From: Zanthoxylum bungeanum
Taxonomy: Eukaryota > Streptophyta > Magnoliopsida > Sapindales > Rutaceae
NCBI GenBank assembly: GCA_019454045.1
Contig: SKCR01023420.1
Coordinates: 402,752-466,751 of the forward strand
Reading direction: 5' to 3'
DNA: 64,000 nt
Position 1 is the first letter of the stretch. Every line of letters starts with the position of its first letter. Positions 33,440-46,359 of this stretch are shown piece after piece. The notes below the pieces were generated by a model. The model was not told the origin of the DNA. It saw only the letters and a program-made list of their open reading frames with translations, and searched no databases. A program made the position numbers and the translations under genes.

Positions 33440-34520
33440 TAATCTTAAATTTTGGACATTAAACATAAAAATATAAACATTAAACATTAAACATGAATTT
33501 TATCTTTTACTATAGAGATAAAAGATTTGACATTAATTGGGCTTGACTTGAATTTTTTGACATTAACGTCAAATTTTCGACGTTAAATATGAAAATTAGA
33601 AAATTAATATGTAAAACATGCAAACATGAAAATTATTAGCATTAACCTGAAGTTTTGGTCATTAAATATGAAAATAAGATATTGAACATGAAAATGAGCA
33701 TTAAACATGAAAAATGGGCACTGTGAAAATTTGGATATTAAATATGAAAATTTGGGCTATAAACATACAAAATCGACCAACATTAAAATTCATTAGCATT
33801 AACATGAAATTTATGACATTAAACATGAAAATAATGCATTTAACATGAAAATTTTTTCACATGTCACATAAGATTTCGACATTTCAATGTGTATTGCTAT
33901 TAACATGAAATTTCGTAGCATTAATATGTAAATTTGGATATTATACATGAAAATTTAGGCATTAAATATGAAAATATAATATTAAATATGAAATTTAGGG
34001 CATTAAACATGAAAATATAATATTAAATATGAAATTTAGTGCATTAAACATAAAAATTAAGAAATTAATGCTTTGTGAATATTAACTTGAAATTGTTAGC
34101 ATTAAACATGGAATCAAGACATCATACATGAAAATTATAAATTTATTTCTCTATATATTATTAACATGAAAATTTGGGACATTAAACATGGAAATATGAC
34201 ATTAAATATGAAAATTAGGGAATTAAACATGCAAAATCGGAAACAAAAAATTTTATTAACATTAACATGAAATTTAGGGCATTAAACATGAAAATAGGGC
34301 ATTGAACATGAAAAATATTTTCACATCTGACATAAGATTTTGACATTTCACACGTGTATTGCCGCTCACCTGAAATTTCGTAATATTAACATATAAATTT
34401 GGTCATTAAACATGAAATGTATGACATTAAATATGAAAATAGAGCATTGACATGAAAAATTACCATTAAATATGAAAATATGTCATTAAATATGAAAATT
34501 TACTTTAAACATGATTTAAC
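33440..34520. repeat. AT-rich degenerate minisatellite (ATTAAACATGAAAAT)
   Basis: More than thirty imperfect copies of a 15-30-bp word built on ATTAAACATGAAAATT with linkers such as GGGC, GACA and TTTCG. Spacing is irregular, so it is a degenerate rather than homogenised array. No open frame. Confidence 0.8.
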
Positions 34521-34725
34521 ATAAATATTTACTTAATTTTTAAAATAATTTATTTATTTTAATTTATTAGTATTATATTATTTTCATTATATTTTATGAG
34601 TATAATTTTTTTACACCAATCATACAAATTACCGGTTGATGTAGGTGAGCTAAAATACTCAGGAGAATAATTTAATTTTAAAAAAGACTTGTTATCCAAA
34701 ATTTGGCACCCCCAGTATCAATACT

Positions 34726-35286
34726 TGTTGGTGGTATAGTGTCATTAAACAGAAACTAACATGCAACCAAACGGATCAAAACCAGAATACCAATCAAACT
34801 ATGCAAAACCCTAAAACTTGCAATGTGAAGAAAAAACCTAGAAAAATTGACGAAATGCAGTCCAAGTCGAGATAGATCTCTGTCCTTAAGAACTTATTAG
34901 CCCCGTCTCGGTGCTCTACGGGTTTTGTGGCTAATGTTCTCCCAAGATAACTCAGATTCCTCTTCTCCAAGGGGCACTCCTTAAGAAGATCTTGAACTTG
35001 AAAATGGAGGAACTCTCTCTCTGACTCAAAAACGAAATTATGAGACTCAAGACTTGTTTTTCAGATCTGGATTCTTAGAATGAACCTCCAAAGCCTTTTA
35101 AATAGAAATGGAAGGGTGCCTTAAGGGCACCCTTTGGTTTGGGGGTGTAACCCTCCTAAGGGTTATACCCCTTACCATGCACCATTTGGAGTTTTCTTCT
35201 AAATTGGAGGACATGTCCCCTTGGGGTACCATCCAAGGGACATGTCCCTCCTCCATCCAAACACTATAATTAGAAAATTTTCAACA
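34726..35286 (-). repeat. Copia-B 3' LTR (561 bp)
   Basis: Sense TGTTGAAAATTTTC to ACCACCAACA. The partner at 53158-53717 differs at a few percent of sites. A candidate TATA (TATTTAAAAGG in sense) is at 35093-35103. Confidence 0.92.
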
Positions 35287-35859
35287 ATCCCCCACAATTC
35301 TCTAAATATTCATGCAAACACTTGATAGAGTTTCCGTGAACTAAAACTGCATCGAAATAGGTAGCTTTCGCCTTGAACCTTTTCTAGTGAATGACAATCA
35401 GATTTACTTGGCAAACCAGTGACCCATAGTCTTGAACTGTTACGCCGTTAGTGTAAACCAAGACAATTGCCAACACACTGTTTTACTTCGACCATTTCCC
35501 GTTCTACGGTTGTGTTCATTTCGGCCCTGAACAATGGTCCTGGATTCATCAAGCACTTTAGGGAAATCAGCTTGTAAATCCCATGGAAGCGGCCTCACTT
35601 CTTACTTGAAATAGGTGATCTACTATGAAGATATAATCTGCCTTTACCCCCATTAGGACTCATCTCCTAATATAGTGATCATTAAAACCCTTAGCTTATC
35701 CTAACCTTGACAGACATCACTCTGCGTCATTATCGGAATGGGAAAGAGTACAAAACTCTTCAGTGCTTGTTTTGAATTGCACAAAGTTTCAGTTGTCCCT
35801 TTTTAACCTAGATCTTGGGATCTCCAGTCAGCTAGGTTGGGTTTCTACAGTGACAATTC
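35287..35859 (-). other. Copia-B polypurine tract and 3' untranslated region
   Basis: Sense TGTGGGGGAT at 35287-35296 is the polypurine tract. Between it and the pol stop at 35860 there are ~560 bp without conserved frame. Confidence 0.75.
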
Positions 35860-37110
35860 TTAATTTATAGGCTTCAAGCCCATTCCCCTTGATGACTTCT
35901 CAACTTGCTCTCTAGGTAAACCTTTAGTAAGTGGATCCGCTAGGTTTTCCTTCGACGTAACATAATCGATCGATATTATGCCATTTGAGAGCAGTTGACG
36001 TATGGTATTATGTCTCCGACGTATTTATCTAGACTTACCATTATACATTATATTTTGGGCTCTCCCAATAGCCGATTGGCTATCACAATGTATGCTTATC
36101 ACTGGCACCGGTTTGGGCCAACTAGGAATATATCCTCCAGGAAATTTCGAAGCCATTCTGATTCTTCTGTTGTCTTGTCTAATACTATGAACTCTGATTC
36201 CATAGTAGACCGGGCAATACATGTTTGCCCCGAGGATTTCCATGACACGGCTGCATTACCAAGTGTGAAAACAAATCCACTCGTAGATTTGAAATCCTCT
36301 ATATCAGATATCTAGTTAGCATCGTTGTATCCCTCTAGAACAACATGATATCTCTCATAATGTAGCCCATATTTTGAAGTTTCTCTCAGATACCTCAAAA
36401 CTCTTACTATGGCTTTCCAGTGGTTATGTCCTGGATTGCTCGTATATCTGCTAAGCCTGTTCACAGCTTGAGCGATATCAGGTCGTGTTCAATTCATGAG
36501 ATACATCAGACTTCCGATGATTCTCGAATACTCTAGTTGCGATACGCTTGAACCAATATTCTTTGATAGATGAAGAGTTAGGTCAACATGGGTTCTAGCC
36601 ACATTTAGATTCCCTTTATTATATTTCTCAAGTATCTTCTCAATATAATGAGTCTGAGATAATATATATCCGTCTGATGTCCTAGAAATCTTAATTTCTA
36701 TGATCACATCAGCTACTCCTAAATCTTTCATATCAAATCTGATGGATAACACTCTCTTGATAGACTGAATCATTTCATGATTACTACCAATTATCAGCAT
36801 ATCGTCTACATAGAGACACATAATGACATATCCTTTTTGAGTTGATTTGGTGTACACACATTTATCACACTCATTGGTTTTGAACCCACTTGACAACATC
36901 TCTTTGTCAAATTTCTCATGCCATTGCTTAGGCACTTGTTTTAATCCATACAAGGATTTTACAAGTTTGCACACTTTCTGTTCTTGTCCAGGAACATTAA
37001 AACCTTCTGGTTGTTCCATGTAAATCTCCTCATCCAATTCACCGTTCAAGAATGCCGTCTTTACATCCATTTGATGTATTTCAAGAGCAAATATAGCTGC
37101 TATGGCTATG
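35860..37110 (-). pseudogene. Copia-B reverse transcriptase (second half) and RNase H
   Basis: The 193-codon frame 36489-37070 covers the reverse transcriptase from MDVKTAFLNGELDEE through YVDD (residues 87-90) to SYLMN-like sequence. RNase H continues with broken frames around 36025-36330 ([11 protein letters not shown] and HCDSQSAIGRAQNIMYN). The tail LADPLTKGLPREQVE near 35930 ends at a stop at 35860-35862. The block is interrupted upstream by the solo Y LTR at the RMLI/AIAA codons. Confidence 0.9.
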
Positions 37111-39183
37111 TTTTGGAGATTCTAAGGGTCCCAAGGATCACAAATCAAGCATGAAACATATGCGAATACATTCGAGAAGTCACATAATACTTACATCGAG
37201 CGGTTAAACGACGTGGAGGCAACAAAAATCAAATTCTGCTCACTGTTTTGGCGTTGGCAGTGCAGTCCACTGTCCTCACTGGTTCGGCCATTTTGAGTTC
37301 CTTCGTCAAGCTCCAAGCTTCGTCGAATGGTTCCCGGCTCATGGGTGGACTTCCCTATCACCTTCGCATGTCTCGTAGTGTGCTAGCACTTGCGATTTTT
37401 GCCGCAAAAAACCCAACTCTATGCTTCCCACTGCTCACGGTTTTGATGAAAACCGTAAGCTATTTCACTGCCCCTTGGGCGTGTTGGTGAAGAAGAGAAA
37501 GAGGGGAGAGAGAAGTTTGTGTTGAATTAATTGGTATTTTGTGTAACTAATCCATTTATATATTTTCCAAAAATAATAAAAAAATTTCCACAAAAATTGG
37601 CTTTTTAAAAGTCAAACAATAAAGCCATACCAACCACTTCTATCAACTCACATCATGTCATATCAATCAATCAATCCAATCAATTGTCACATCACTCAAA
37701 GTAACATGATTTGACGCTTGATGTGACGCTAGATGCGACTAGCGATTTGACGCTCGATTTGACTTGCGTTCCGCACTCGAATTCGAAAATACGAATGCGC
37801 TCGCAAATAATCTCGGGCTCGGGTCGCTAATTCCAAATTAGCGAATATTCTATTGCGTCGTAAATAAATGATTACGCCTAGTGAAATCACTATTCACGTC
37901 GCTAACGAATTAATTCTAAATTAATTCATTCGCCGGAATTAAAATCCAATTTTAATTCCGCGTTGAAATCCAATTTCGTTTAATATATCAAATATATTAA
38001 TTTCTTGATTAATTCCAAATTAATCGTAATCTCTCTTTAAATGATATTTTATCCCAGATAAGATATCTCCGCAATTAATCCCAGATTAATTTTCTCTCTC
38101 TTCTAATTAATCCCATATTAATTTTGAGTGCGAGTCATACGTCATCGGTGAATCTTTGGGAAGCGACCCATGAGATCCCCGGATATGTTGGCAGTAAATT
38201 CGGTTGTCGGACTATCCGAACACGTAAGTACCAAGTACTATGTTTATACCAATTTACAAGACAAGGTCGGCCTCTAGCAAAGTGCCATGCCTACCCAATT
38301 CTCGTGAAACATCCTTACAGGAATAAATGATCTATATCAGGCGTAGTATACGTAGTATTGCGTATTTATGTCCAGTATCAGATGATCACATGCGAGGCCA
38401 GGGGCTGGTACAATGTCTGCCCCGTACGAAGCATATATCAGATTACGAGCAACTAGTCTCTTTAATATTGGATAATCATGACCAAGTCATATTATCCCGA
38501 CGGTTGCAACCTTATTTAGAGAGCCAGTTCTGTATCCCTGCGCGATCATCAACTCCATATGACTGGAGTGACACTTCCGTCTTGACATCACACCCAACAC
38601 ACTACGATTCTCGATATACCCAGAATTGGCGTACACAGAAACCGGTTAAAGCCCTGGACGACCTCAACCAAAATATATTGATTGTCATATGCATTAGCGG
38701 TGCAAGTCTCAGGTTAAGACCAAATACACCTACCCTGATTTCGGACTTCCATAGACACATAGTCATACTACCAATGGAATTCTGAGGAGGTCTTATCCAG
38801 AGCGAAGCTGTTTCCCGTACCATCGACAAAACACAACCTCCTATTACACTTGCATGAGTATCCTATACCCAAATATATGAGAACTATGCCGTTGTGCCCT
38901 CACAACGCGCACAAGTGTAATACTAGTCTTTTACGCATTCATCGATGTCCAATCTCGATAATGCTCTGACTAGGGATATTTAATGATTTATCCTTCGTGG
39001 ATTGATACTGTCTCATATCATTCTCAATCCAGGAACAAATCACAGGGACCTCCTATCATTTATATATCTAGGTGATCTAATCACAAATGATAAGAGTGCA
39101 ATCTCCTTTGTCGCATAGTTAATTTGTACAACAACACCGTGATCTGTACAAATAGTGACGCTATGGGTCATAATTGTCCAACA
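37111..39183 (-). mobile_element. Y-family solo LTR (2073 bp)
   Basis: Flanked by CTATG at 37106-37110 and 39184-39188. Sense start TGTTGGACAATTATG at 39183; the other end reads GAATCTCCAAAA before the duplication, without a clear terminal CA of its own. It has no internal region, so it is a solo LTR left by LTR-LTR recombination. It interrupts the Copia-B reverse transcriptase. A partial second copy is at 3049-4500. Subregions include repeated TTAATCCCAGATTAATTT words near 38070-38120. Confidence 0.88.
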
Positions 39184-39188
39184 CTATG

Positions 39189-39760
39189 AGCATTCTTATC
39201 GATGTGATACGAGTCACTGGTGAATAGGTGTTAAAGTAATCAATGCCTTTTTTTATCTATAACATTTTATGACAAGCCTTGCCTTGCACTTGTCTATTGA
39301 TCCATCCGGTTTCATCTTCCGTTTGAATATCCATTTGTAGCCCAGTGGCTTACAACCTGCAGAAAGATCAAGCAACTCCCAAGTATGGTTTTGTAGGATG
39401 AAATCAATCTCATTGTTGATAGCCTCTTTCCACAAAGGTGCCTTCGGCGAAGACATTGCTTCCTTATAGCTTTGTGGCTCATTTTCTAACAAGTATGTCA
39501 GAAAATCGGGACCAAACGACTTAGACGTTCTAGCTCTTTTGCTGCGTCTAGGTTCGATTGTCTCAATGTTTGCATGTTGATCTGATTCTTGGTTAACCTG
39601 ATCACTGTCTTTGACAGTATCAATAGTTCTTTTGAGAGAATCTGTTATTTGTCTTTCCTTACAAGGAAATGTCTCTTCAAAAAATATCGCATTCATTGAC
39701 TCAATTATCATATTCGGATTGATGTCAGGAATCTCAAACTTGTGTACCAAGAATCGATAC
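39189..39760 (-). pseudogene. Copia-B reverse transcriptase, N-terminal part
   Basis: The frame 39253-39750 has the Ser/Arg-rich linker (EPRRSKRARTSKSFGPDF), the EAMSSPKAPLWKEAINNEI block, WELLDLSAGCKPLGYKWIF and KARLV. A stop then follows, and the same domain continues (GIDYFNTYSPVTR) to the Y insertion point. Confidence 0.9.
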
Positions 39761-40604
39761 GCACTACTATTACGAGCATATCCAATGAATATACAATCAA
39801 CATTTTTGGGTCATATTCTAATCTTCTTAGGTTTAGGAACCATTACTTTGGCAAGACACCCCCACACTTTTAGGTATTTGTAAGAAGGTATGTGACATTT
39901 CCACAACTTATATGATGTCTTGTCTAATCTTCTGTGAGGAAGCTTGTTCAGAATATAGTTCGCAGAAAGAAAGGTTTCCCCCACAAGTTCTGGGGTAACC
40001 CAGAACTTGTCAACATGGCGTTTATCATTTCCTTCAATGTTCGGTTTTTGCGCTCAGCAATACCATTTTATTGAGGCGAATAAGGAGCATTGGTTTCGTG
40101 AATAATTCCATGAATGGAACAATGTTCACCGAATGGTGATACATATTCATCACCTCTATCACTCCTGATTCTCTTGATTTTCTTGCCAAGTTGATTTTCA
40201 ACTTCGTTCTTATAGTGTATAAAGCTCTCAATAGCTTCATTTTTGCTCCCCAGCAAATACACATAACAGAATCTTGTGTTATCATCGATAAAAGTGACAA
40301 TGTACTTTTTACCGCCTCTTGTTTGCACAATATTAATATCACACACATCAGTTTGTACAAGTTCCAAGGGTTCAGAACTTCGTTCTATGGAATGAAATGA
40401 TGCTCTATGCATTTTTGCTTCAACACATGCCTCACACTTATGTTGGCTATCAATTGCAAATTTAGGTATAAGGTTCATGTTAATTAATTTACGCATTGTA
40501 TCATAATTAATATGTCCTAACCTCTCATTCCATACATTTTGTGACTCAACAATATAAGCAAAAGTTTTAGCTTTATTAATAGCACTGTGTCGATTGACAG
40601 TCAT
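39761..40604 (-). pseudogene. Copia-B integrase
   Basis: GAG-pre-integrase block WNERLGHINYDTM with CEACVEAKMHR, then the catalytic core: D in VQTDVCDI, D in RSDRGDEY, E in NGIAERKNRT. A premature stop separates PYSPQ from NGIAE at about 40068. The C-terminal part continues through LWGK to about 39770 with a further shift. Confidence 0.9.
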
Positions 40605-41039
40605 TAGATTGAATTTGAAAAGGCCCTCAGTGAGGTATCATTTTCCTACATACACATCATTTTTTGTCAATACAAACTTATCAGAAACAAATACAAGCTT
40701 AAAACCTGCCTTGCTAAGAAGATAACCCGAGACCAAGTTCTTCTGAATATCTGAAACATATAGTACATTCTTCAATGTAAGCTCCTTTCCGGATGTCATC
40801 TTCAGAACCACTGTGCCTTGTCCAACCACTCTAGAGGTAGATGAGTTTCCCATTGTCAGATGATTGCCGCCATTGACCTTCTGATACGAGGATAACATCT
40901 TGTTGTCAGCACCGATATGACGAGTAGCCCCAGTGTCGACCCACCATTCTCTCGGATTCCCAACCAAGTTGGCTTCAGTTACCACTGCTGATAGGTTTAT
41001 CTCTGAGATCTCTTCAGACAACTGCTCATCTTCAGTAAC
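40605..41039 (-). pseudogene. Copia-B protease
   Basis: The 127-codon frame contains the protease active site [14 protein letters not shown], a DTG motif as in working enzymes, followed by [15 protein letters not shown] and [18 protein letters not shown]. Its 5' side ends at the ATGGG target duplication of Tat-II; gag resumes at 49854. Confidence 0.9.
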
Positions 41040-41044
41040 ATGGG

Positions 41045-42981
41045 TGTAGGCATTGTATTTTTACACATTAGCCCAATGATGAGTCTCGTATGGAGGCAAC
41101 TACTTCTTTAGTCATGAAAGTCGCGGGAAACGGACGTTGGAAGGGTAAAGTTGGAAAATAGAATTTTCGATGGATTTAATCTCGTTGTTTTCGCTTCGGT
41201 TGCTTGTTATACCTCCGTTTCTAAGCTCACCTTAGGCCCAAAACTCCCATAGACCACATACCTAACCCAAACCAAGCCCAAATACCCAAGTCAACCCAAG
41301 TCAAACCAAATCCATGCCCAAAGGATGTGATTCACGCCCAAAGCCCCTTTATTTAGGTATATGCATATTTATCACATGTTTAAATCTTGTAAATCCTTAC
41401 CTAAATAAAAGAAATCAAATCAAATCCCTACCAAATCAAATCCAATCCCAAATCCTAATTAGGAGATGCATTCCTTATTAGAAATCAATTAGGAGATTCC
41501 TTCCTAATCTAATTAGGAAAGCCATCACCCCTTTGCCTATAAAAAGAGGCCTTCACCCCCCTTTTCAAACCTAGCCCATACATCTCTCTCACACGCCTAA
41601 AGCACTCTCTTAAGCCTCCATTACACGCCCAAGCATCCCCCTGAAGCCTCCATTGCCGCACCTTCAAGATCCAATAGCCTCCATTGCCGCACCTTCCCTC
41701 CATCATCAAACCCTTCACGCCCAAGCCCTAAACTTAACCCTCCATTGCCGAGTTCCAGCCCCCATTCACAGCCCTAAAACACCCTCAAATAAACCTTATT
41801 CACAGCCCTAAAGTCGCACTAAACACCCTCCAAACACAGCCCCATTCGCAGCCCCAAAACAGTCCCAAAACACCCCACTGCACCTGTGAACTGCCGCAGT
41901 TCACCTTCTGTTCTGGTCAGTTTTTGTTGCGTCCTTAGCCCACAAAACAGTCCTAAAATCACCTAAACACCATCCCCAAAACCTCCATAAAGTTTCCCTA
42001 AAAAATCCTCACAAACGCACCTCCCTAAGCCTTCAAAATCACCCAAAACAGTCCGCTAAACCATCAAGACAGTGACCTGAAACGTAGCAGCGAAACAGCA
42101 GCGAAACGGACTTGAAACAGCAGCCCGAACAGCAAAACAGCGAGGAAAGACGTTGAGTTGGTGAACTAAAAGAGTAGCGGATCATTCACCCTTCCAACGG
42201 ACGTGTAACGCCCTTTCTTAGACGACAAAAGAGGTTAGACCTGAGGGCACCTTTCTACTTATCTTCTTTATTGTTGTTTTATTTATTTTGATATATAATT
42301 GCATGAGAGTCTTTTGAAGCATGATGTGATTGTTGGATGAGCGGGATATGTGTTCTCTTTTGTGGTATATCGGATGGAAACCCGGACGTAAATTCCATAG
42401 CCGATTCCGAATGGACGGTAGTATGGTTTGCACTAGGGATACAATGCCACGTACCACTTAAGATGCACGCATCTCGTCTCATCCTAATTTGTATTTGAGC
42501 ATGTCATAGTTCTAGGCCGTTTATTTATTATTTTAAGCATGAGTTAATTTAGTCTTGTTATTTAATTTTCAAAGCATGATTGTGTTATTTAGGCATGTTG
42601 TTTCTTCATTCTTTATGCATGATGTTTCGTTTAGTTTATGTTTATGTTTAATTAGTTATTTGTTTACTTTGGTTAATGGTTCAATATGCTCGTTGTGTTA
42701 TATTGCGTGGAGTTATTTGGATGAAAGCATGTTAGATCTAAGTACCCTTGAGCATGAATGTTGAATAGATTCGGTTAGTTTATTGCACAAATTATATCAT
42801 CACAAGTGACATAAGTAAGGGACCATTCCGAACCCAACGATTTGAGGTCTTCCCTTGCGAGGGGTGAGTGCGGCCTTAAATCTTTGTCCCGGTTCACACC
42901 GGGTGGCGACTCCATGTTATTTTGTACTTCCCAACTAGGCCGCGAGCTTAGAACAGCGTCGCCCAGGTTCTGTTGTCTACA
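41045..42981 (+). repeat. Tat-II 5' LTR (1937 bp)
   Basis: TGTAGGCATTGTATTTTTAC to TTGTCTACA. Nearly identical to 47906-49853 and distantly homologous to the Tat-I LTR (region 42230-42480 and the last 140 bp). Confidence 0.95.
41538..41546 (+). promoter_or_regulatory. TATA box of Tat-II 5' LTR
   Basis: GCCTATAAAAAGAGGCC gives a near-ideal plant TATA box about 490 bp into the LTR; the 3' LTR has the same at 48407-48415. Confidence 0.7.
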
Positions 42982-42984
42982 GTC

Positions 42985-43002
42985 TGGCGACTCAACTGGG
43001 GA
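42985..43002 (+). other. Tat-II primer binding site (tRNA-Arg type)
   Basis: TGGCGACTCAACTGGGGA, three bases inside the LTR. Better match to the expected tRNA-Arg(ACG) complement than Tat-I's. Confidence 0.8.
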
Positions 43003-43955
43003 TATTAGAGAATTGGCCTCGAAATCATGTCTTGTGATGTGTATAATTTGTGCATTAGTTGACCATTTCTATAGTGGGTTGAGGGGGTTAATCAAAGGCT
43101 TTGTTGAAGCTAGGTGATGGTTGGGTGTCTTCCTTCACTCACTACCCTTCGGGGAAAAGCTGTGAAGGCACCTAGATAAATCATTACTTGTAGCTCGTTG
43201 TGACATACTAGTTTGGAGGACTCGTTGTTTATTCCTGACACCAAGCGATAAGAGCCTAAGGGGCTTGGGTACTTATGAGAGCCTCGCTCTACCTTCCCTC
43301 TGGGGAATATACAACGGGAAATCCATTCGACAGTTAGTCACACACCGTAACTCGTTGGCACGTACCGTAAGGTATAAAAAAGGGTGCACTCACTTGGCCG
43401 CTTGAACCCTTGAGTGGGGAGTCCTAGTTGTGGGTAATCCTTCGTCAAACGAGAGCCTTTGTCCGCGCCCCGTGAACCCACTTGTGAAACTTAGCCTTGA
43501 AAGAACCGGTAGTTATTTATTTTATGTTTGTGTGTTGGACCGCCGTCATTTGGATCCAGTTGGACCTTTTGTCAAAAGATGTGAACTTGTTGGGCCATTT
43601 AAACTGGGGCAAGTTTGTGTCCTTTGACAGTTGGGCCAAAAGCTTCTAAAATGCCGGTGGGCCACTTTGTGAATGGGCCTTTTATCATTTGAAGTCATTT
43701 AGCCATATCATTGTAAAGTGTAAACCTGTGGGCCTTTTCAACTGGGACAAGTTTGCACCGCGCGATGGTGTGATTAAATACTTTAAAATGATAATGGGCC
43801 AAGTAGTTTAAAGTTTCTTTTCATAATTATATATATTACATGCATTGCACGCATCTCATGCATACATGCATCATGTTAACCCCCGTGTCTTAAAAGCCAT
43901 CATAGATATCCGTTGGGTTAGGAAAAAGAAGACTTGTCAAAGAAGAGTTTAGCAA
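43003..43955 (+). other. Tat-II leader, conserved with Tat-I
   Basis: Homologous to the Tat-I leader (11250-12416, reversed), including AAGCGATAAGAGCCTAAG. No coding frame. Confidence 0.75.
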
Positions 43956-45045
43956 ACATGGATATCGGGGAAAAGGAAATCGAGAAACAGAAAATCTTAC
44001 GACAATGAGAGAAAGACCATGGTGGGCCCAAGAAAAAAAAAGAAAAAAAAAGAAAAAAAGAAAAAAAAAAAGAAATCGTTTGTTTTTAGTCCTCAATAGT
44101 TAGACATAAGTCCGATGATGAAATTGTTTGCTTTAGGGAGAAATCTTAGAAACGATAAACCTTTGATGTGCTTTTATCTGATACTTTGAGTGATTGATCT
44201 ATGTTAGACTCGTAAGCACTTCACTATAGGTTCTTAGCAGTGAAAACCTGAGTAATTGACAATGTGACTAGTTGAAGAAATTGTAGGTCGGTGAATGACC
44301 GTTTGCTTAGATGTCTATCTTGATTTGTTTATGTTATGATGTGTGGTATGGTTGAAAATGAAAGAAAAGTCTCTAAAAAAAAAGAATTAAACCACCTATA
44401 ACCAATAAGCGTGAAGCTACCCATGGGCGAGTATTAGGACCACCATGAGGAGAAATGCTACCTTAAAGGGTAGGTGTGTTGAAAAAAAAAAGAGAAAAAT
44501 AAAAAAAAAAGAGAAAAAAGAAGTTCAAAATGAAAAGAAAAAAAGAAAGAGATAAAAGAGAAAGAAAACCATACCACATTGAGCACAAAAAAAAAAGCAA
44601 TTGCAGGCATAATTGAGACATCTAGGTTGGTTTGACCCATCGATCCCAATTTTTGAAACGAAATCATTGAGTTAGCTTACCTGAGGATGAATCTGTAAAG
44701 GAACCTTTGCACAAACACACTTTGAGTCTGGCTTAGATCATTTATTCAAAGACTTGGATTTGAGTTGCGTTGAATGTTTTGAAGGTTCTCTGGTTTCATT
44801 ACTGAGCATTCTTTGAGGACAATGATATGTATAACTATTGGGACTATTTCATAGCATGTGATATAGCATGATGATATGGAAGGCCCCACCATGTGGTTCA
44901 TCTTGACCAAGTACAAACAGCAGAGAGCAGAAAACTAAACCAAGACTGGGGACGACCAGTCTACCACATCGCGAATCAGGGACATAACAAGATATTGAGT
45001 CATGAGACCAGAGAGAAGACTGAGCAATCACCTGGAGAACTAATG
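43956..45045 (+). mobile_element. Captured Athila-like 3' segment inside Tat-II
   Basis: The stretch 44120-44850 aligns with 30885-31550 of the Athila-like element, for example TGACTAGTTGAAGAAATTG and GACTTGGATTTGAGTTGC. Tat-I lacks this block at the same place: in Tat-I the CTTGTCAAAAG and GACCTAACCCAA landmarks lie about 50 bp apart, in Tat-II about 1.1 kb. Long A-rich runs (44030-44075, 44480-44600) lie in and beside it. Confidence 0.8.
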
Positions 45046-45224
45046 AAAGACCTAACCCAATAGAATAGGAAATTCATTCATGCATGCATGCATACACGTA
45101 ACATATTTTGCACTCTTTTGTGTTTGTTTCGTTTTGTATTCACAGGTTTCAAAGAAGAGAAAGAGAAAGCGGCAAAGACAAGCCAACCAGAATCAACAAC
45201 ATATGAGTAGTAGTTTTGGGGATG

Positions 45225-45720
45225 AGTCCCAGGGTTGAGGCCCATATCAGTATCAGTTTTGGGGCGAGGCCCACGTCAGTATCAGTCTAGGGGCGAGGCC
45301 CACATCAGTGTCAGTTTTGGGGCAAGGCCCACATCAGTTTGAGTCTGGGGGCGAGGCCCACATCAATATCAGTTTGGGGCGAGGCCCACATCAGTATCAA
45401 CTCTGGGTCGAGGCCTACATTATCAGCAGCATCGGGAATGAATCCCAGGGTCGAGGCCCATATTATCAACAGCATCGAGAATGAATCCCAGGGTCGAGGC
45501 CCACGTCAGCATGAGATTTGGAATGAATCCAGGGAATGAATCCCAGGACCAAGGCCCATATCAGCAGAGTTTTGGAATGAATCCAGGGAATGAATCCCAG
45601 GGCCGAGGCCCATGTCGTCAGAATTTGGAATGAATCCCAGGGCCGAGGCCTACATCAGCATCAGTTTAGGGCGAGGTCCACATTACATCAGATCAGCATT
45701 GCCGGGTATGGCACTCTAGG
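45225..45720 (+). repeat. GGGGCGAGGCCCACATCAG array in Tat-II
   Basis: Fifteen or more imperfect short units; the complement of the Tat-I array at 10740-11240, and after 45420 mixed with a GAATGAATCCCAGGG unit. Confidence 0.8.
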
Positions 45721-46060
45721 GGCGAGGCCCACATCATTATCAGCATCAGTTTTTCCGGGTATGGCACTCCGGGTATGGAGACATTAGTATCAGTTTTGCC
45801 AGGTACGGCACTCCGGGTATGGAGATATCAGATCAGTTTTGCCAGGTACGGCACTCCAAGTATGGAGATATTAGATCAGCCAGGTACGGTACTCCGAGTA
45901 TGAAGACATCAGATCAGTTCTGCCAGATATAACATTCGGGGGGCGAGGCCCACATAGCATCAGATAAGTTTCTGCCGGGTATGGCATTCTGGGGGGAAGG
46001 CCCACATAGCATCATATCAGTTTCTGCCGGGCATGGCATTTTGGGGGCGAGGCCCGCATC
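45700..46060 (+). repeat. GCCGGGTATGGCACTCCGG units
   Basis: About nine units of 40-60 bp combining CCGGGTATGGCACTCC with ATCAGATCAGTTT, bridging the two neighbouring arrays. Confidence 0.7.
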
Positions 46061-46069
46061 ACATCAGAT

Positions 46070-46345
46070 CAGTTCTGCCGAGAATGGCACTCCGAGAATA
46101 GAGATATAGTCTGGGAATAGACAGCTCGAGAATGAGCACGCCGAGAATGGCACGCCGGGAATGGCACTCCGAGAATGGAGATATAGTCCGGGAATGGACA
46201 GCTCGAGAATGAGCACGCCGAGAATGGCACGCCGGGAATGGCACTCCGAGAATAGAGATATAGTCCGGGAATGGACAGCTCCAGAATGAGCACGTCGAGA
46301 ATGGCACGCCGGGAATGGCACTCCAAGAATGGAGATACAGTTCGG
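46070..46345 (+). repeat. 77-bp tandem array
   Basis: Three to four units at 77-bp spacing (46142, 46219 and a third near 46296), each with GAGAATGGCACGCCGGGAAT and GGAGATATAGTCCGGGAATG. Confidence 0.8.
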
Positions 46346-46359
46346 GAATGGACCACATC

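Noticed and set aside
37248..37490. 80-codon frame as a small secreted protein
   Set aside because: It lies inside a solo LTR, lies opposite the LTR's sense strand and has no equivalent to test in the partial Y copy; likely chance.
43890..44667. Phe-rich minus-strand frames as membrane proteins
   Set aside because: They come from A-rich runs read on the other strand (poly-Phe/Leu) and have no support.
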